Shown: piece by piece, positions 1 to 15,200 of the stretch
Numbering within the stretch: position 1 is the first letter of the stretch
Layout of the letters: every line of letters begins with the position of its first letter
The notes under the pieces: model-generated
Seen by the model: only the letters and a program-made list of their open reading frames with translations
Database searches by the model: none
What the model was told of the DNA's origin: nothing
From: Apteryx mantelli
Lineage: Eukaryota; Chordata; Aves; Apterygiformes; Apterygidae
Reading direction: 5' to 3'
Assembly (NCBI RefSeq): GCF_036417845.1
Contig: NC_089981.1
Location: 27,766,553-27,830,552 of the forward strand
Length of the DNA: 64,000 nucleotides
Made by a program: the position numbers and the translations under genes

Positions 1-3000
1 GGACAATGATAACACAACTTAAACACTCAGATGAAATCAGTTTATTGTTTAGAAAAAAAGCGAGAGAGAAACACGAGATGGGAAATTGAGGCTGCTTTTG
101 GTAATATATGTTTGTCCCATTCTTTACCAGTACCCCCAAAAGTCTCTTCAGACACTTTGTCCTTTTCACTAACAAGAGAAGATGCATGGGCCACATGTCT
201 GTCATGAGGACAGTCTCTGAGGGGACAGTGTTCTAACACATGAACGAAACGACACAAGCACGGTGGCTGACAAGCACCTGCCTGTTCATTATTCAGACTT
301 TTGGTCCTCTGAAATATTGTCCTATAGGGGAATTATTTGCACAAACTTGGGTAATTTGGACATCACAAAAATGACAACTCACACTTTCAGTAGGAAGCTA
401 TGTTACAAGGAAAAGCTGTATGGAAGTATTAAAACTGTCTCCCCTCCTTCTTAAAAAAAAAAGCTTGCATAACGTTTGCCTGCATACACAAGTACAGCTC
501 TGCGACATCAGTTCATTGAGAGACACTGTCAGAAATTCCCAGGTTCTAATAATAACTCTACCACACTTACCTGTCTTAACATTGTAATGGAATCACAACC
601 TACGCATGACTCAATTCACCATATATAAAGCAGGAATATAGTTATTCATCCAGGATTACTATACATCCTTCATTTGTCACTTTGAAATCTTGTGCACGTA
701 GTTTTTGAGGAATCCTTCAATTAATCTGGAATCTCCTGACACACAATAAGCCTATTAATACATGAAACATCCCAGTATTGTTGCTCATGTGCCATTTATC
801 ACTAGCGTTGAAAATCCCAGATGTAGCTCTATCATGTATACAGTAGCTCTGACACTTTGGAAATGCATGAAGTACAATAGCTTAATACTTTCTGGGAGCT
901 TCAGACTTACTGTACATGCATAGAACAGCATGAGTAGATGCAATTGGCCATGAAATCTCGGAATGGCGTATGTTAATCACATGTTTGTCTATTCAACGGC
1001 AAATGTCTTCTTTCATATCACTAGGAAACACAGATCCTTCAAATGAGTTACTGAATTCACCCTGCACCAGTTGGTATTGCAACGCTCACAAAGAGAACTT
1101 CATCCCATGCTCACATCCCAATGAAATGGTAAGGTCTCTCTGCTATTGCAAACCTTATTTTTGAAGTGAATCCACTGACTACTTGTGAGCACAAGCACTT
1201 CTTTCATGACTAAATGTTTGTAGATCAGAGAATATTATTTCAATATTGCAACATGAAAACACAACTTGCATTTGATCTAATTATACTATTGCCTACAATT
1301 TCTATTGTAGCTATTCCTGGTAGCATATTTAAAACACTTTAAAACCTGTATTTTATTCTTCTACAGTAGAGCTATAATAAAATAACCTGTATAGCATTAG
1401 GCCTAGCAGATTTTATAGCACTATCTCAATCTTTCTTTTGGAAATGCATCTGTTTTTATGCCATAAACACAGACTGCAGTATACCAGTGTAGATTGCCTC
1501 TCTGAGGGCTGGAAATATTTTGATCAGCACTCACTGGAGAAAAACACTTGAAATCCATCACAACATTATGAAGGAGTCCTACCAGCAGAGCTGACTTGCA
1601 TTAAGTTAGGTCAGCTGCTCAGTGCTGTTTCACTAAAGTCTTTTTACAAGATTTGTCACTGTTTTGTTATTTCATTTCATTTCATTTCAAAATATTTTAT
1701 TGTGGACCAACCATAAGCATTTCTCCAAAGTTCTTTAATTGCTTAGTTTTATTTTAGTTTATTCTTGTAGTGGTTTTGATCCATTTGCACAGTATTTAAG
1801 AGCAACTTTACAAAACAATGATCACAGTCTGTGGAGGGATAGCACATAGCAATCTTGGAAGGGGTGGCCCTTGAATCAGAACCATGACTTAGTGTTGAGT
1901 TTCTTTCTTGCTTCCAAGAGGTTTAAGCATGGGCAGAGATAGTTCTTTGGCTAAAGGAAGGGTGATTCCCCCTCCTGCTCAGCAGAAATCATGAAGAAAG
2001 AGTAGGAGGCAGAGGGAGGCTTTGTTCATCTCATGCACTGTGTACTTGTACAGATGAACAGGCAGGAATAAATTTTATTAGTAACACCTCGGAGGTTTCT
2101 GTCCTCCGGTACTGCACCCTAGATAAGCAAGCCTACTGTAAAACTGATACACCAGTCACTCTCATGCTAAGTTTATTGAGCATAAAACCTTTGAGATGGC
2201 TCTAACAGAGTTCTTAAACACCCAAGAGATTATTAAAAAGAACAGACATTTCTACAGAACTAAATCTTCCTTCACTCATAGTTAACAACAGATTTTTACT
2301 ATGCAACCTTTTTTATTGTTCTATCAATAATGTATCTATTATAGCTCATCTACTGATTTTTTTTATAAACTTGTTAACAAAACACTTCTGGTTTAACCAT
2401 TTTTCATATAAACATATATGTAATTAACTCTATAACTGAATTTGCAGAGCAATTCATTTGAATCTCACATCTCTCAAAAGAGCGCTAAAGCAACTATAAA
2501 ACAAAAGCTTTAAATTGTGTCCTGTTTTTCTCTCGTTAATATTAAAAGGACACAGAGTACTAATGCACTATTAACACTGCCACCGAGACAAAATATTTTG
2601 TTAACTCTTATGAGTTCTTTTGCTAGTTCTTATGAGTTACATTTAATTTATTGTAGTGAAAGCCACATAAAACATGTGTGGTCTTCAGAGGAGAAAGTCT
2701 TCAGTGGTGCAGCTGCTGTAGGGAAGGGGTTGCAGTCTCCAGCAGACAAGACAAGCATTGAGCAAAGCCACAGAATAGGCAAAGAAAAATGTAAATAGAT
2801 CATTAAAACATTTCAGACATGGAAGAGCAGATTGAATACGAGACAGGCAAGTCATGAACTACAAAGGACTTGGAAGGAGGAGAAAGGACTTCCTATATTA
2901 GACTTGCTGCCAAATAATGGTCACAGCCAAACTTCAGGATTTTATTTCTGTGCTGCTTTTAGTCACTTCTTTCCCAAATCAACACTATTGTTTAATAATA

Positions 3001-6000
3001 AACACAGCTGATTCCGCTCTTTATAGAATGGAGCAAGTGTTTACCAGCTGTCCTGAAGTCATGAAAGACTCCGTCGGGACAGAAGAAAAAGAAAAGCAAA
3101 AGCCTTTGGCCATCCTAGCCAATAAGGCTATCAAAATGTTTGAACATAATTATTTTCAAATCTCCATGTATCTCTGTTAACATAAAAATATACATAAGGC
3201 AAAGAACAGTGATCTTGTAGTACATTTGTGTAACGACCAACAAATCAACACCGCTATGCAAATCTCATCTCAAATGAAAAACAACAACAAAAAAAAAGCT
3301 TGACAGATTAGCTCTAGAAGAGTAGAAAGCTGTCTAACTTACAAGGTTTTACTGTAGTTTTTCCCCTATAGCTTTTGGCAAACTAGACATTGACATAACT
3401 TTTCAGCATTCCTAGTTAATTCACTGGTAAAAGGCAGAAGAATTTATAAATCTCTTGTGTAAGGTTATATTAAAATTGCATCTATTTTTGCAGCAGATCT
3501 TATACATCCAAATCCATCTGTAAATGTCCCTCAGTTTCCACAACACCAAGACCACCAAGAACCCAGGGTCTCAGAGATCAGACAATGACGAAACCTGTCT
3601 CTTCCCACTTGCAATGTGTCATATGCAGATTGCACATTGCCTGAAAAAATAAATAGCAAACTCATGACATCAAGGCAAGATAGGGATTTATTCCCACTTC
3701 GCTTTCAGGTGCCACATATTTGAGTTTAAACTCTGCAAATTCCAGGAAGTTAAAGAGCAAATCAGAACAAACAAAAAACCAACACAGCACAATTTTTCCA
3801 GGCCTGACAAGCCAACCTGCTCTTTTAACAGTTCCTGTAGGAAGTGGTCTCATTGCACATCTACTTTAACTTAAGTGTTCAAGACCGTTGCCTAGTTAGA
3901 ATAAGATAGTGTCCTTCAGCACTCCTGGATGCTATTCTCACATGTGCTTATGACTAAATGAGACTCTAGGCATGTTACTAACTTATTTTGGAACAATTCA
4001 TGTGATATCTACCTTCCCCCACATATGTATCCATCAGTTAAAAAATTAATAGCTGAACTAAAGTCTTCATAGGAAAGGCATTACAGTATGTGCAGTGGAC
4101 CAAATTCTCTCCTCAGACACTTAGGAAAATTTGGCTTCATAAAACAGTAATCACAGAAACCCCCATATATTTCCCTACACTCACCACATTGTGACACGTG
4201 ATGTGCCACAGTTATTTCCCCTTTCTGTGCATGGGCATAATTGTGGTATCTCAGATACTGTAGTTAGCACTGAGAAATGATGACTTTTTAAAAGGGAAAA
4301 ATGATAGCCTGCACTGTGATTGCAAACTGCCATAAACACTACAGTTACGTGAGTGCAAGGCAGAACAAAGTTTGGCTGCGGTTTGAGGCCATTACATTCC
4401 ATGGTAATCAAAGTTTAAGAATTCTTTGTCTCAAACGTACTTTTGTTTTTACTGGAAAAAAGTGAAATAGTTTAGCCTCAATGAATCAAAGAAATGGAAC
4501 CAAAATACAGGTTTCTGCTCTATGAAGACCCTGGCCTGCGTCCTTTGTGCTTTCTCTGGGCAGCTGATGTTTACTGAGAAGAAAATGGGAACAGGCACTA
4601 TGCTGAAGTCTTCTTTTAGAAAGCAGCCAGGTCAAAGGGAGGCAGGCACTGTTTTACAGAGACCTGGATCCAATACAGAGTTTGTTTGGATTTTAAGATA
4701 TGATCTCATCTCCACCGATAGGCACTTTGTAAACAGAATCAAATCTGTAACAAGTAATAAACAGATTAATTTAGCACATAAAGTTGCTCTTTGTATTTCC
4801 CCAAAATCTAGAGTTATAGTTACTTATATTTAATATATTTAATAGCTACTAAAGCCTATGAGTTAATACAAGAGAATACTTATACAGTACAGCGATGGGT
4901 CAGTTTCATCCTTCGAGCAACCTTATTTCCTCTTTAGCATCCTCATCTCATTTTCTTCAAGCCAATTACCTGTGGGTCTGTTCCCTCAGTGTTAGTTTGG
5001 AGGAGCCTGGGCAGGGGGTAGGGAGAGAACAACAGAAAGTAGTTTAAATTGAAAAAAGCTCTGGACTACCTGAATATATTTTTAACAAAGAAAACTTCAG
5101 GCAGTGTGAAAAACTCTTTACATATTTCCTTTTATAAGACTTTTCTCCCCCAGCTAGTTCACTGTTCTTATTATTCATTGAAAATAATGAGTTCAAGCTC
5201 TTTACTGTTTCCCCTCCTTCTTCTCTCCTTTCTGATACACTGCATTTGCTTTCGAAAGGAATTGGGAATTTTGAGCCTTTTCCATACCCGGTGTGTGCTG
5301 GCTGTTACAGAGTCCTTTCATTAGGAGATTACATAAATGAGTACTTGAAGCAATAATGGTGCAAAACAATATTCGAAAGGAACAATTTATTCATGCAATA
5401 AGAATTGCCTCATTTATTTTCCATAGAAATGGATCTGATTAATTTAATGTTTCTATTTTCAAAGCCCATTAGACTGTAGTCTGCCTTTGGCAAATGGTAG
5501 ATGAATTCACAGCGCTAAACAATGTTTTTGTTTTGTTTTTAATACATTTTTATTTACTATTATTTTGTGACATAGCTTCTTGTGCTCAGATTTTGACAAT
5601 GGCAAAGAAAATTGAGCTGAAAATAGAAACAAATAACAAGATCAACACAAATAGTTTCATATCCCTAACTATGAACAAAAAAAGATAGATTAAAGAAAAA
5701 ACTAAAATTTTCTCAGGAGATGTATCAGTAGGTGCAAGATCTGCCAACCAGGAGCATGAAGGCAGAAGCCACAAATGAGAACTCAAGGTACAGGGAACCT
5801 GATTACCCCCAAACTATTATCCTATCTGTTCTTTAGGCAGAACTGCCAGCCTCTCCATGGAAATAGCTCCCAAATCCGTCACCAGGTGTTTGTGAAATAA
5901 CTTAGCTCTAGGAAAAAACATGTTTCGCAAGCACTTTGTTTAGACAACATGTTTATCCATGGAAACCCCCAAGAAAGTAAGAGGAAAAAAAGAGTATCCT

Positions 6001-8755
6001 TAAATCAAACAGTATTATCTGTATCATGTCCTGTCACAAGGTCAGTTCTTTGTGCATGTGGGTTTTTGATGAGAGATGGAAGGACAGAGCACTAATCTAA
6101 GAGCTCTGATGCTACGCTTGAATACTGCGGGGTGGGTACGTGCCGTTGCAGTTAAAAAGCTACAATTAAAAAGAAACAAAATAATATTTACTTTTTGCAG
6201 TTTATGAGTGGAACAATTTTTAGAAAGAAATTTGTATGAGTCTGAGGCCCTACTGTTTTCTTCCACCTCTAAAACAGTTTTCTTTTTTTCAAATAATTTC
6301 TAAGGACAGTTGAAGTAGGCTCCTTCTTACAAATTCCTCTCTTCTGTGTAATAACATTTTAAGAACATACACGTTTCTTAGCACCTAGAGAACATCCTTC
6401 TGCCTTTGGCTTTAGTTTGGACAAGAAACTTGGGTGTAATGATGGTTTCTAATGCTACAACCAGCTTGGTATCAAAATAAAGATGGTGGTTAGCTTTCCA
6501 CCCATCATCATGAAGGGAGCATGGAGAATCCAGATCCACTAGAAATTTAATGATTCATATTGAGAGAAAAGTGACATATATCTTCCCTCCTCCTTACCTA
6601 GAGGTGACAAGTTCATAACTGCTACCAAATAGCACTGTCAGTGCTGTTTGGTGTTTTGTACTTTATTCTGAACAAGCAACACTAACACGTTGGCAATGGG
6701 CTTCATAGTAGTTCTGGCAACTTACAGCGTATCCTGTCTTTGCTTTCACATCTGTACAAAACAATCACCATGACGCTCAGACCAAAACAAAGAATCTATT
6801 TTTGTCATATTACAGCTCTTCAACACCAATACACTTACAGGCGTTACAACCTACTGTTATATCATTTTGAAACAGTTCATAGTACACAAGCCTATTTCAT
6901 TGTTGACCTTTCTGCAACATGCATCATGTCCCACAGATTATTTTGAAAATAACTGTATAAATCTTTACTTCTGCTGGAGTAGAATAAATCCAAAATGAGA
7001 GAATCTTAGCAGTATACAGCTACTCTGAAGATCTTGATAAAAGCTTTACACTTTTTTTGATTGCCGGACAATGGGAGCTTGGGCAGTGTTTTAGGGGCAG
7101 GGAAGGAAAGGGAAATCAGATTTGGGGGCCTAGAGAAAGGAAATGGGAGAGAGGATGGATTTATAAATTCAGGAGAAGAGTAACAATCCCAAAGTATCTA
7201 TTATGGAATTTACAGAATCTGCTGTTTGACTGATAACAGCGCAAGGTCTTATGGGTATTGGCTGTATTAATCCCAGAAACACTTGGCAAGATATTTTCCA
7301 CTCATGTGGCCATTATGAGCCAAGCTCTCACTTTTTAAAGTCCATCTGTATCTGTGAGGGGTTTTTTTAATTTAAAAAAAAAAAACAAAAAACTTAGACC
7401 TGAACGAAAATTAGAAAGGGACCCCCATTTTCCAAAGCATAGAAAAATCAATCTATAAATAAATGTGAATCAGAATACAAATTTACATCCTTAATTCTTT
7501 GCTATAAAACCTCAGGTGCAGTTTATAAGTGCAAATGTAGGTTCACCTGTATAGTACATAATCACAACCACACATCGGTAGTCTAACTTTGAAAACTGAA
7601 CAGATTCAGGAGATGCAGAATTTTCCTTCCAGATTCTGTTTCAGAGCTGTTTATTTGCTTCTACATTTGGGGAGAATGCTCTGGATGCCTATGGACACGG
7701 CTTTTCCAAGGAGCACAGCAAGGGGAGGGAGAGGCACTTCCAAGGTTTCCTACTCAGTTAATCTAGCACATGGAACAGAGAAAGGCACTTCTCTAGCCAG
7801 GAAAATTTTCTCACAAACAATTGTAGAAACTCTGATTTGAATGATGGAAACAGTCAAGAAAGCCACAAACATTTTAAATGAAATAAATGGGGGCCACTCA
7901 TATTTTATCATCAGCTCCTCCAGGATACTTTCATAATGTCCAAGATAAGGCCCTAATCCCACATCTTGGTTATTGAGTTCTATGAAAGAGACTTCTCTGA
8001 TTTTTACTCTTTCATATACAGAGGCTATAAGTAAAATCCTTAGATCTGGAATGAACTTTTGCAATGGGCTCACTGTATGTAAAACATGCCATATTGTTCT
8101 ATGGCTACTTACACGAGGACAAAGACTGTCACAGAAAGCTCACTAAGTAAATATAAAGCTTAGCTAAAAGTTTAAGTTTGGAAATCACATTTGGGTTAAA
8201 TGTTAGCAAATACTCAGTTGCTATTCAAAGCTACATAGCTTAATGGTCATAGAATGCTTTGCTTAGGGCACAGAGCTGTGGCCAAGGGTTTTTTGTGATT
8301 AGGTAGCTCTTATCATTGGTATTTTCTTTTTCACTGGAAATCAGAAACCAGACAAAAAAGAATGATAAATATCAGTCATCAGTCTATGTAACTCACAGTT
8401 TTAGCAACACATCAATCAAATATTTCCAAGGAAAATTTCAATGCAAAACCTAGAAAACTGAGCACACATGAAAACAGAACCATTTCCTCACCATTAGGGA
8501 TGCTCACTGCAGAGCAGAACTGAGCACAGAAAGGTTCTGGGTTTGGCATTTTTCAAGGCCTTTCCTGGCCCATCAAGAGATACTTGCATAGAATGAAGAT
8601 GTATATCCATTATACATGTGCATTTTCAAAGCTCAGTCAAACCAATGGACAGTATACCTGAGACTTAACTAGATTTAAAAATAAATAACTTGATATTATT
8701 CTTATAGAGATTTATGTTCCTGCAAACACGAAATTTGGAGCATAAATTAGGGTAC
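1..8755. other. AT-rich non-coding stretch, no gene recognised
   Basis: Scattered short open frames in all frames, none with family motifs or consistent splice context. The only structured feature seen is the ATTTC microsatellite at 1669. A minus-strand CAATAAA near 47-41 could be a poly(A) signal of a gene beyond the window, but nothing supports that. Confidence 0.6.
1669..1688 (+). repeat. (ATTTC)4 microsatellite
   Basis: Four perfect ATTTC units followed by an A-rich run. Confidence 0.85.
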
Positions 8756-9270
8756 TAATAAAGAAGGACTTTGGCCCCGAGGCTGCAGCCTATGCCGATC
8801 ACGGACAAGGGAAAACCAAAGGGCCCAGGGAAGCAAAGAGGTAAGCTGCTCTCCCTGCTCCTGCGGCCAGCAAGACAAAAAGTTGATCACTGGGACAGAG
8901 TTACAGCAGCCTGACTCCTGTAATTTTTACTTAGCACCTTGCTGTCCCTTAGCCTCTGTGGGCGAGGGCTCCGGCAGTTCACCAGTGACTGGGGAGAGGT
9001 TTGACAAGCTCGGGGGAATTGCCTGTGTGGAGAAGAGAGCCTGCGAAGAATTGCTGCACTCTCACGGAGACGCCCAAAACATCAAACAAGGAAACCCTCA
9101 ACGGTCCCAGGAGCTGAGCTGCCAATGCCCCAAGAGCATCACCAGGAGCTTACTTTGCATAAGCAAGGGGATGAGTTCGTTTGGTTTAACTGCAGAACCA
9201 GAGGATGAATGGTGCTCAAGTGGCTTAAAGACACTTTTAGCACCTGTTTAACTCCATGCACAGTTTTGAT
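8756..9270. other. GC-elevated segment with a 122-codon open frame, function unknown
   Basis: Noticeably more GC-rich than its flanks, with a plus-strand open frame over 8883-9251 that starts on a non-ATG codon. Its peptide shows no domain, signal or repeat that I recognise, and no splice structure supports it. Probably non-coding. Confidence 0.3.
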
Positions 9271-12200
9271 TTCAGCTAAAAATCAGAGTCAAATCAACAG
9301 AAGCAAATATGCTTACACCTCCTCCTTCCTTGGGCCAAAATCATATGAAAAAAGCCATGCCCTCCCTCATACACACTTAAGCCTCCATGTTCTTTTTCTC
9401 TCTAAAATTGCTCTCCACAAAGATGGTCAGTGATGTGCACAGATTTCATGCATGTCAAACACTGTTTAAAAACAGTGCTCCATAAGCTGCTGAATTTAAA
9501 CCCCTAGTGGCAATTTCTATATGAAAGGCTCAAGAAAAAATTCCCCTGAAAAACCCACTCCCAAATACTTTCTGAGCTTATCAGCATAAAGCTAACCCAC
9601 CAGTGCAAGATAGTAGAGAAACACAGGCTGTGCTCATCAGCACAAAACAGAAGTGAAAGGGGAGCAATAAATAAATGCAACAGAAGCTGCAACAGAGAAA
9701 AGCTATCCTGCTAGCAGTCAAGTCAATGGCAAAACTCCCAACAACAAGCAGAGCAGTGTTGGGCCCTACATCAGCAGCCAAGAGCTCAGTGCAATAATCT
9801 TACTTCCTCCATAGCTTCCTATGCAGCTTCCTAACAAAAAGAAATTCACAGTGTATTCCTTATATAGTGTATCCCTTATCTTACTACTGGAAACACAAGA
9901 AACTTCACTGCAACCAGCCCCTGTGCTGTTGCTCTGATCATATTTCAGTACAACTGATAAATAAAAAAGAGAAAAGTCTTACATAACATTCTTCATTCAA
10001 GACACTTAAATCTCCAGCTTCAAATCCATTTCATGCACTTTCAGTCACACAGAACAAAACACTTTTACCTACAAGAAAAACAAGGATGGTAAAAAAGGCA
10101 ATGTTTTCTACTGGCCCATTTAACAAATGAAACATTTACTTTCTGCTTGGGTGTAAAGTGACAGCCAGCTTATTAGAGCTGACAGTGATCCTCCCTAGAG
10201 GATTTCAGTGAGCAAGTAACACAGGTGAAGGTCAAAGTAGCAAAGGAATTAAATGAAGAGAGGAAGGAAACTGCTCCCTCTTAAAGACAGAAATTAGCTA
10301 ACAGAAACTGTTCCTAATGCAGCCCTCACTGGTTGGAAATACAGCACTTGCAAAATTTTCTATTGCTCTAGAAATGCCTCCAAGACACTTTGGGACTACA
10401 GATATGAATCTGAAGATTTTTAGACCTGGCTCCTTTCTGTTCACAAGCTCAATGCACTGCAGGTACAATCCTAATGCAACTTGTACTTGCAGTAAGGACT
10501 CCCATGAATGCAGTTTTGTGCCACTGCTCAACTTACATAAAATCAAAGGCAATGCATGTAATAGTCTTACCTGTGAATCATACATCTGTTAGACATATAT
10601 GAAAAGGAGAAGTAATATGGTATAATCCACTTTTTAAAGTAAATAATAGAATAAACACAGCTGTACTCACTCAATGAGTTTTAACTACCCCATAAGGCAT
10701 GCACAGCTGGCTGGAAAGAGCTGCCTTGTTTGCTGAATGCTGTTGTCTGACTGCCCTCAGCAGACCTTAAGCACCCCAGGAGAATTAAAGGTTTAGGTAA
10801 GAGATGATCGGGTTTTGCCAAGGTTTGTTTAGCGCTTGTGCTTTTGTCTCACTTTGATGCTGCCAGTTTGCTGCAGTTAACTAACTTGGGCAGAAGTCCT
10901 GGCACCCAGGCACTGCCCCAATGCATGCTGAGCAGGAAACACCCCCGGGGACCCTTGTGAGGCTTCTCACAGAGCTGGCCACGCCACAGCTCAGCTCTCC
11001 CAGGGACACTATGCACAAAAAAATTAAGGAGTTTGGGGGAAATGAAGGTACTGGATCTCCTGGCAATGTTGGAGAAGGGAAGACTTGAAAAGTCACTAAG
11101 AAGTGATAGAGCCTGTGCTACCCACATGGTCCAATTTGTGTTCCTTTTCATGTTTATTCAGATGAAATTAAAGCAGTGAAAATAAAACACATTTTTATTA
11201 AGCCTGACTCCATTAGAAGGGCAGAATATCAGCATTTCTGCTAACGCACATAATCAAGATGAGGATGTGAGTGTTCATGTATACGTGTCCAACCTTCTCA
11301 GGTAGCCTGACACGGGTGATGCAGAACAACATGCGGCAACAATCAGGCTGTTCTCCAGTTCCAGAACAAGCTTTAGAAATTTTTGGATACTTCAGCTGGG
11401 CAAATACTAAATGACTGTTGTGATGACACTTCTAAGAAGACCCTGTGACTAGCATTCTTGTCATATTTTTCACATTTGAAGACAGCTGATCAGCAGCAGA
11501 AATAGCTAAGCAGGATCCCACTGATAATCTGTTACTGAATGTATCAGCTCTCTTCCAGCACTGTTTTATATCCTTCCTGGCCAAGACCCTATAAAGCATT
11601 AGAGCTAGTGGCTTCTGGCAATTAGTCACCCATTACCATGGCAACAGGGATCAACCGAGAGCCAAATAATGGGGCAGTCACTGCTGAATCAGCACCCATC
11701 CACAGCCCCAGCCTCAGCGCCCAAAGTCAGCACAGGCATCCTCTGTGCACTAGCGCGCACTCCAGGCGCAAGGAGAGAGAGTGACCGATTTAAGGCACTG
11801 CCTCATCCCAGAAAGCACGCTCCATGTTTCAGAACTAGGCTTCCTTTTGAGCCTTGCCCCTCGCCACATCTCGGATGCCCTGAAGTGAGAGCAGGAGATG
11901 AGAGAGGAATGGAAAGAAATCCTAAAAGACACTTTGTGCCCTGGTAAAGGTTTATACAACTTAGGATCATAAGTACAAGTTTCACTATTGTCTGTGAGGA
12001 GATAGGGCAGGATTTCTGCTGCCTTACACTCGCCTTACACCACTCTGTGCAACAGTGACTACAGTATTAGAGATCATAATAAGATCAGGCAGGAGTGTGA
12101 AGGGAGTCTTTTAGTACCAGAAAATGAACTTGCAGATCCCTCACTGATCTCCTGGACTGGTTACCAGCACACAACAGAACTGAAAAAAATCTCATCAGTG

Positions 12201-15200
12201 GGCCTAGTATGCAAGCAAAAAGCTTGCTGCTCTGCTCTGGTCCACAGCCCTGCCAGGGCTTAGTTGCAGGCAGACTTTACTGCCCCGTGCTTCCCCATAG
12301 TGCCCCAGCCAGGCTAAGGCCACGGCCTCACTGCGCCCTTGTGCCAGGGAAAGACACCGACTGCCCCTGAAGGCAGTTTCCACCAACCTCACATAGCTTT
12401 TCTGCATGTTTCAGGTTTCTCTGGCAATTCGTAAAGTCAATTAGGTGCATTCGGATGGCAGAGGGGGGAGACAGGAATAAATTAAATCTGAAGGCTACCA
12501 GCATCTCTATTTTTAATCTCATCACTCTGCAAGGCACACTTGTGTAATATGAGATCACAGATTTTATTCCTCCCTCATGTAGATATCACTTATTTAAAAC
12601 AATGAAGGCCTGCCCTGGTCAGAGACAAATTAATGTGGTTCTACTGACAACATTAGGACTCTGGCTACCAGAGTGCACTGCCTGAGGATGTGAGCCTGTA
12701 AAAAACAGCATCATTCCTCTGGCTGTAGCTTTTCACTGGTTACTATTAGGTCTGATTGAAAACTTTTCTTCATGACTCTGATTTATTGTAATTTTGATAA
12801 TTTAGCATTCTGGTATTGTAAATGATCAAGTGTGACTCAATGTGAGCAAGCGATCTGGGGCACAGAATCCACGTGCTTGTCGCTAAATATAATTGGAACA
12901 AAGATCCAAAGGAAAACATGCTTCAGAACATATTTGTAATTCCTGAAATGCATCAGGTAAGTAATTTTGTCTATTGAATACGTTGGTCACTTTTTAAAGG
13001 TAGGCATAGGCATACAGTACAGTACTAGACCCTTTTCCTCCTAAACACAAAGAGAAGGAAGTAAAATGGGTTTATTACCTGGTTCCTCTGTAAGCAGGGA
13101 GGAAACCAGCTAGTCAGACACAGTACTGATGGCTGTGTGTAACCATGGAAACTCAAACACTTTCCAACTGTGCCGCTAATCACCGCCAGTGAGCAGGATC
13201 TCCGTACCGCTCCGCTGAGCAAAACAGGCTCCTCCAGATACCAAGGAGCTGCCTTAGTTTGCAGTGCTTTTCCACAGTAGGACATCTACATCCGTATTGG
13301 AGATGCTTCTGAATTTCCGCTGGCAAGAATCCCTTTTCTCAAAATCCTTTACTTGCAACCACAATTAACTCGTCCCAAACCCAAGGACCTTCACAAGTAG
13401 TTGGGTATTCATTGACTTTTGAGAGATCTAATTACAAGATTAAGGCCTGGGAAGTAAAAAATCATCAAAGTGCAAATAAAGACAGTATAGAATATGAACG
13501 TGGGTAAGTCAAATGCTTTGGAGTCGTACCTTTTTGTAAGAGCAAGAGAACCATGAATTTTGATTTTATCAATAAAACATCATACTTTCAAACTTAGGTA
13601 GCAAATTTGGATTTTTTAAATTAAAACTGCACAATTTTCCTGCCATCTAGCCCCTGTTGACACCTTTCTGCCATTTGCAAAAGGAGAACATGGAAAATGT
13701 CTTTCTCATTTGACAGGAGAGCTGGACAGGTTTATTTTAACAAAATGTTCTAAATTTGTTGATAAATGAAGACTGCCACAAAGCAGGTATATTATACCCA
13801 TGTGTCATAACTGTCCCAGCAAAATAAGAATTAGGAACCCAACCTCCTCTTTCTGAGTCCTCCAGACCATTCCTATTGATTTGAGTTGGTTTGCCAGATT
13901 ATTCCTTTTTTGTTTGGCAGCACCAGTTTATTATGCAAAAAAGATCAATACAGAAGTGCCTGGATGTCAAAGGTACACTCAAAAATATGCATATAAGGAA
14001 GATGAGATCCAAGTTTGGCTTAGCCATAAAGTTTTGCAGAGTACCAAATAGTCTCATCTCATCTACTCCAGTTTCAGTCTTGACGTTCTGGATAATATTC
14101 TGAGCTCGAGCACATCTCTATTGAAAACTCTGAGGAATAGATATACGGAATGAAATACATTACTTGGCTCTAAACAATTTATATGAAATACTGGAGAAGA
14201 AAGTGATTTGAGTACTATTCACACTTCAGTCTAAATATTTAAACAAACATGCTGAGGTAGAAATGAACTAATAACAGGCTCCAACCTCTTTAAAAGGTCA
14301 CAAGCCTTCTCAAATGTTTTTGATACATTTTCAACCCCAAATCTGCAGATCTCGCTTTCCTTCTGTCAGGTACCACCACAAGGTGTGTCTCCCCCAGCAG
14401 AGCTTCGACTGCCGGTTCGGTGCTCCCCAGAGCTTTTTCTTTCCATTCTGACATCTGCAGAGTTAGCATCTTTCACCAGACCATCCACCCCATGCTTCTT
14501 CCCATCCCATGGACCTCTCCAGACCAATGGTTAGAGTCCAGAAAACACAGAGAGGACAGTACGGAAGTATCTGAGCCACTTTGTTTGCAACTAAGCACAA
14601 TCCACTTAGGAGTCTGTTTAGAAAAGTTACAATTAATCACTTTTGGGGAGAGAGGAAGAAGCAAAGAAGAAATCTTCTTGCTTAAGAGATAAGAGCAACA
14701 GTATCTAGTCTCAGACAAACTATTTCCTTTCATGCCTAATGAAATTTCACACAGTTGGGTGCTCTTTGTAGCTCTTCTGAACCAATCTAACTTTCATCTG
14801 ATTACCTAGGTTATTCAGAGAGAGTCTTCCAGCAATCAGGAAGAGATCACAGGTGCTCACTAGCTACCTTTCCTTTTCAGAAAGCACTGGCTCCAATGGC
14901 CTATCAACGACCCTTACGCAGAAGTACACAAGACTCCCTACACTTCAAGGTATTTCCATATTCCCGTCACCAGTTCCACCCATTTTGTGGCCCATTTAGA
15001 CCAGACAGCCACCTGGAGAGATGATTGAAGAATGAAGAATGGAGTTAATTGGGCCATGTACGCAGGAGGCTAAAGAAAGTCGGCATGCAATCACTCACAC
15101 TACTCTAGCTGATTACACTGCTAGTAAACCTTGCTCTCCAGGACCACGTTTGCTTTCAAGGTCCAAGAAAAATACATTTCCTCCTGTATTCATTGAGGCA

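Noticed and set aside
1-260. 71-codon minus-strand frame near a CAATAAA, as the end of a flanking gene
   Set aside because: It does not resemble INSC or any known protein. One hexamer near the window edge is not enough.
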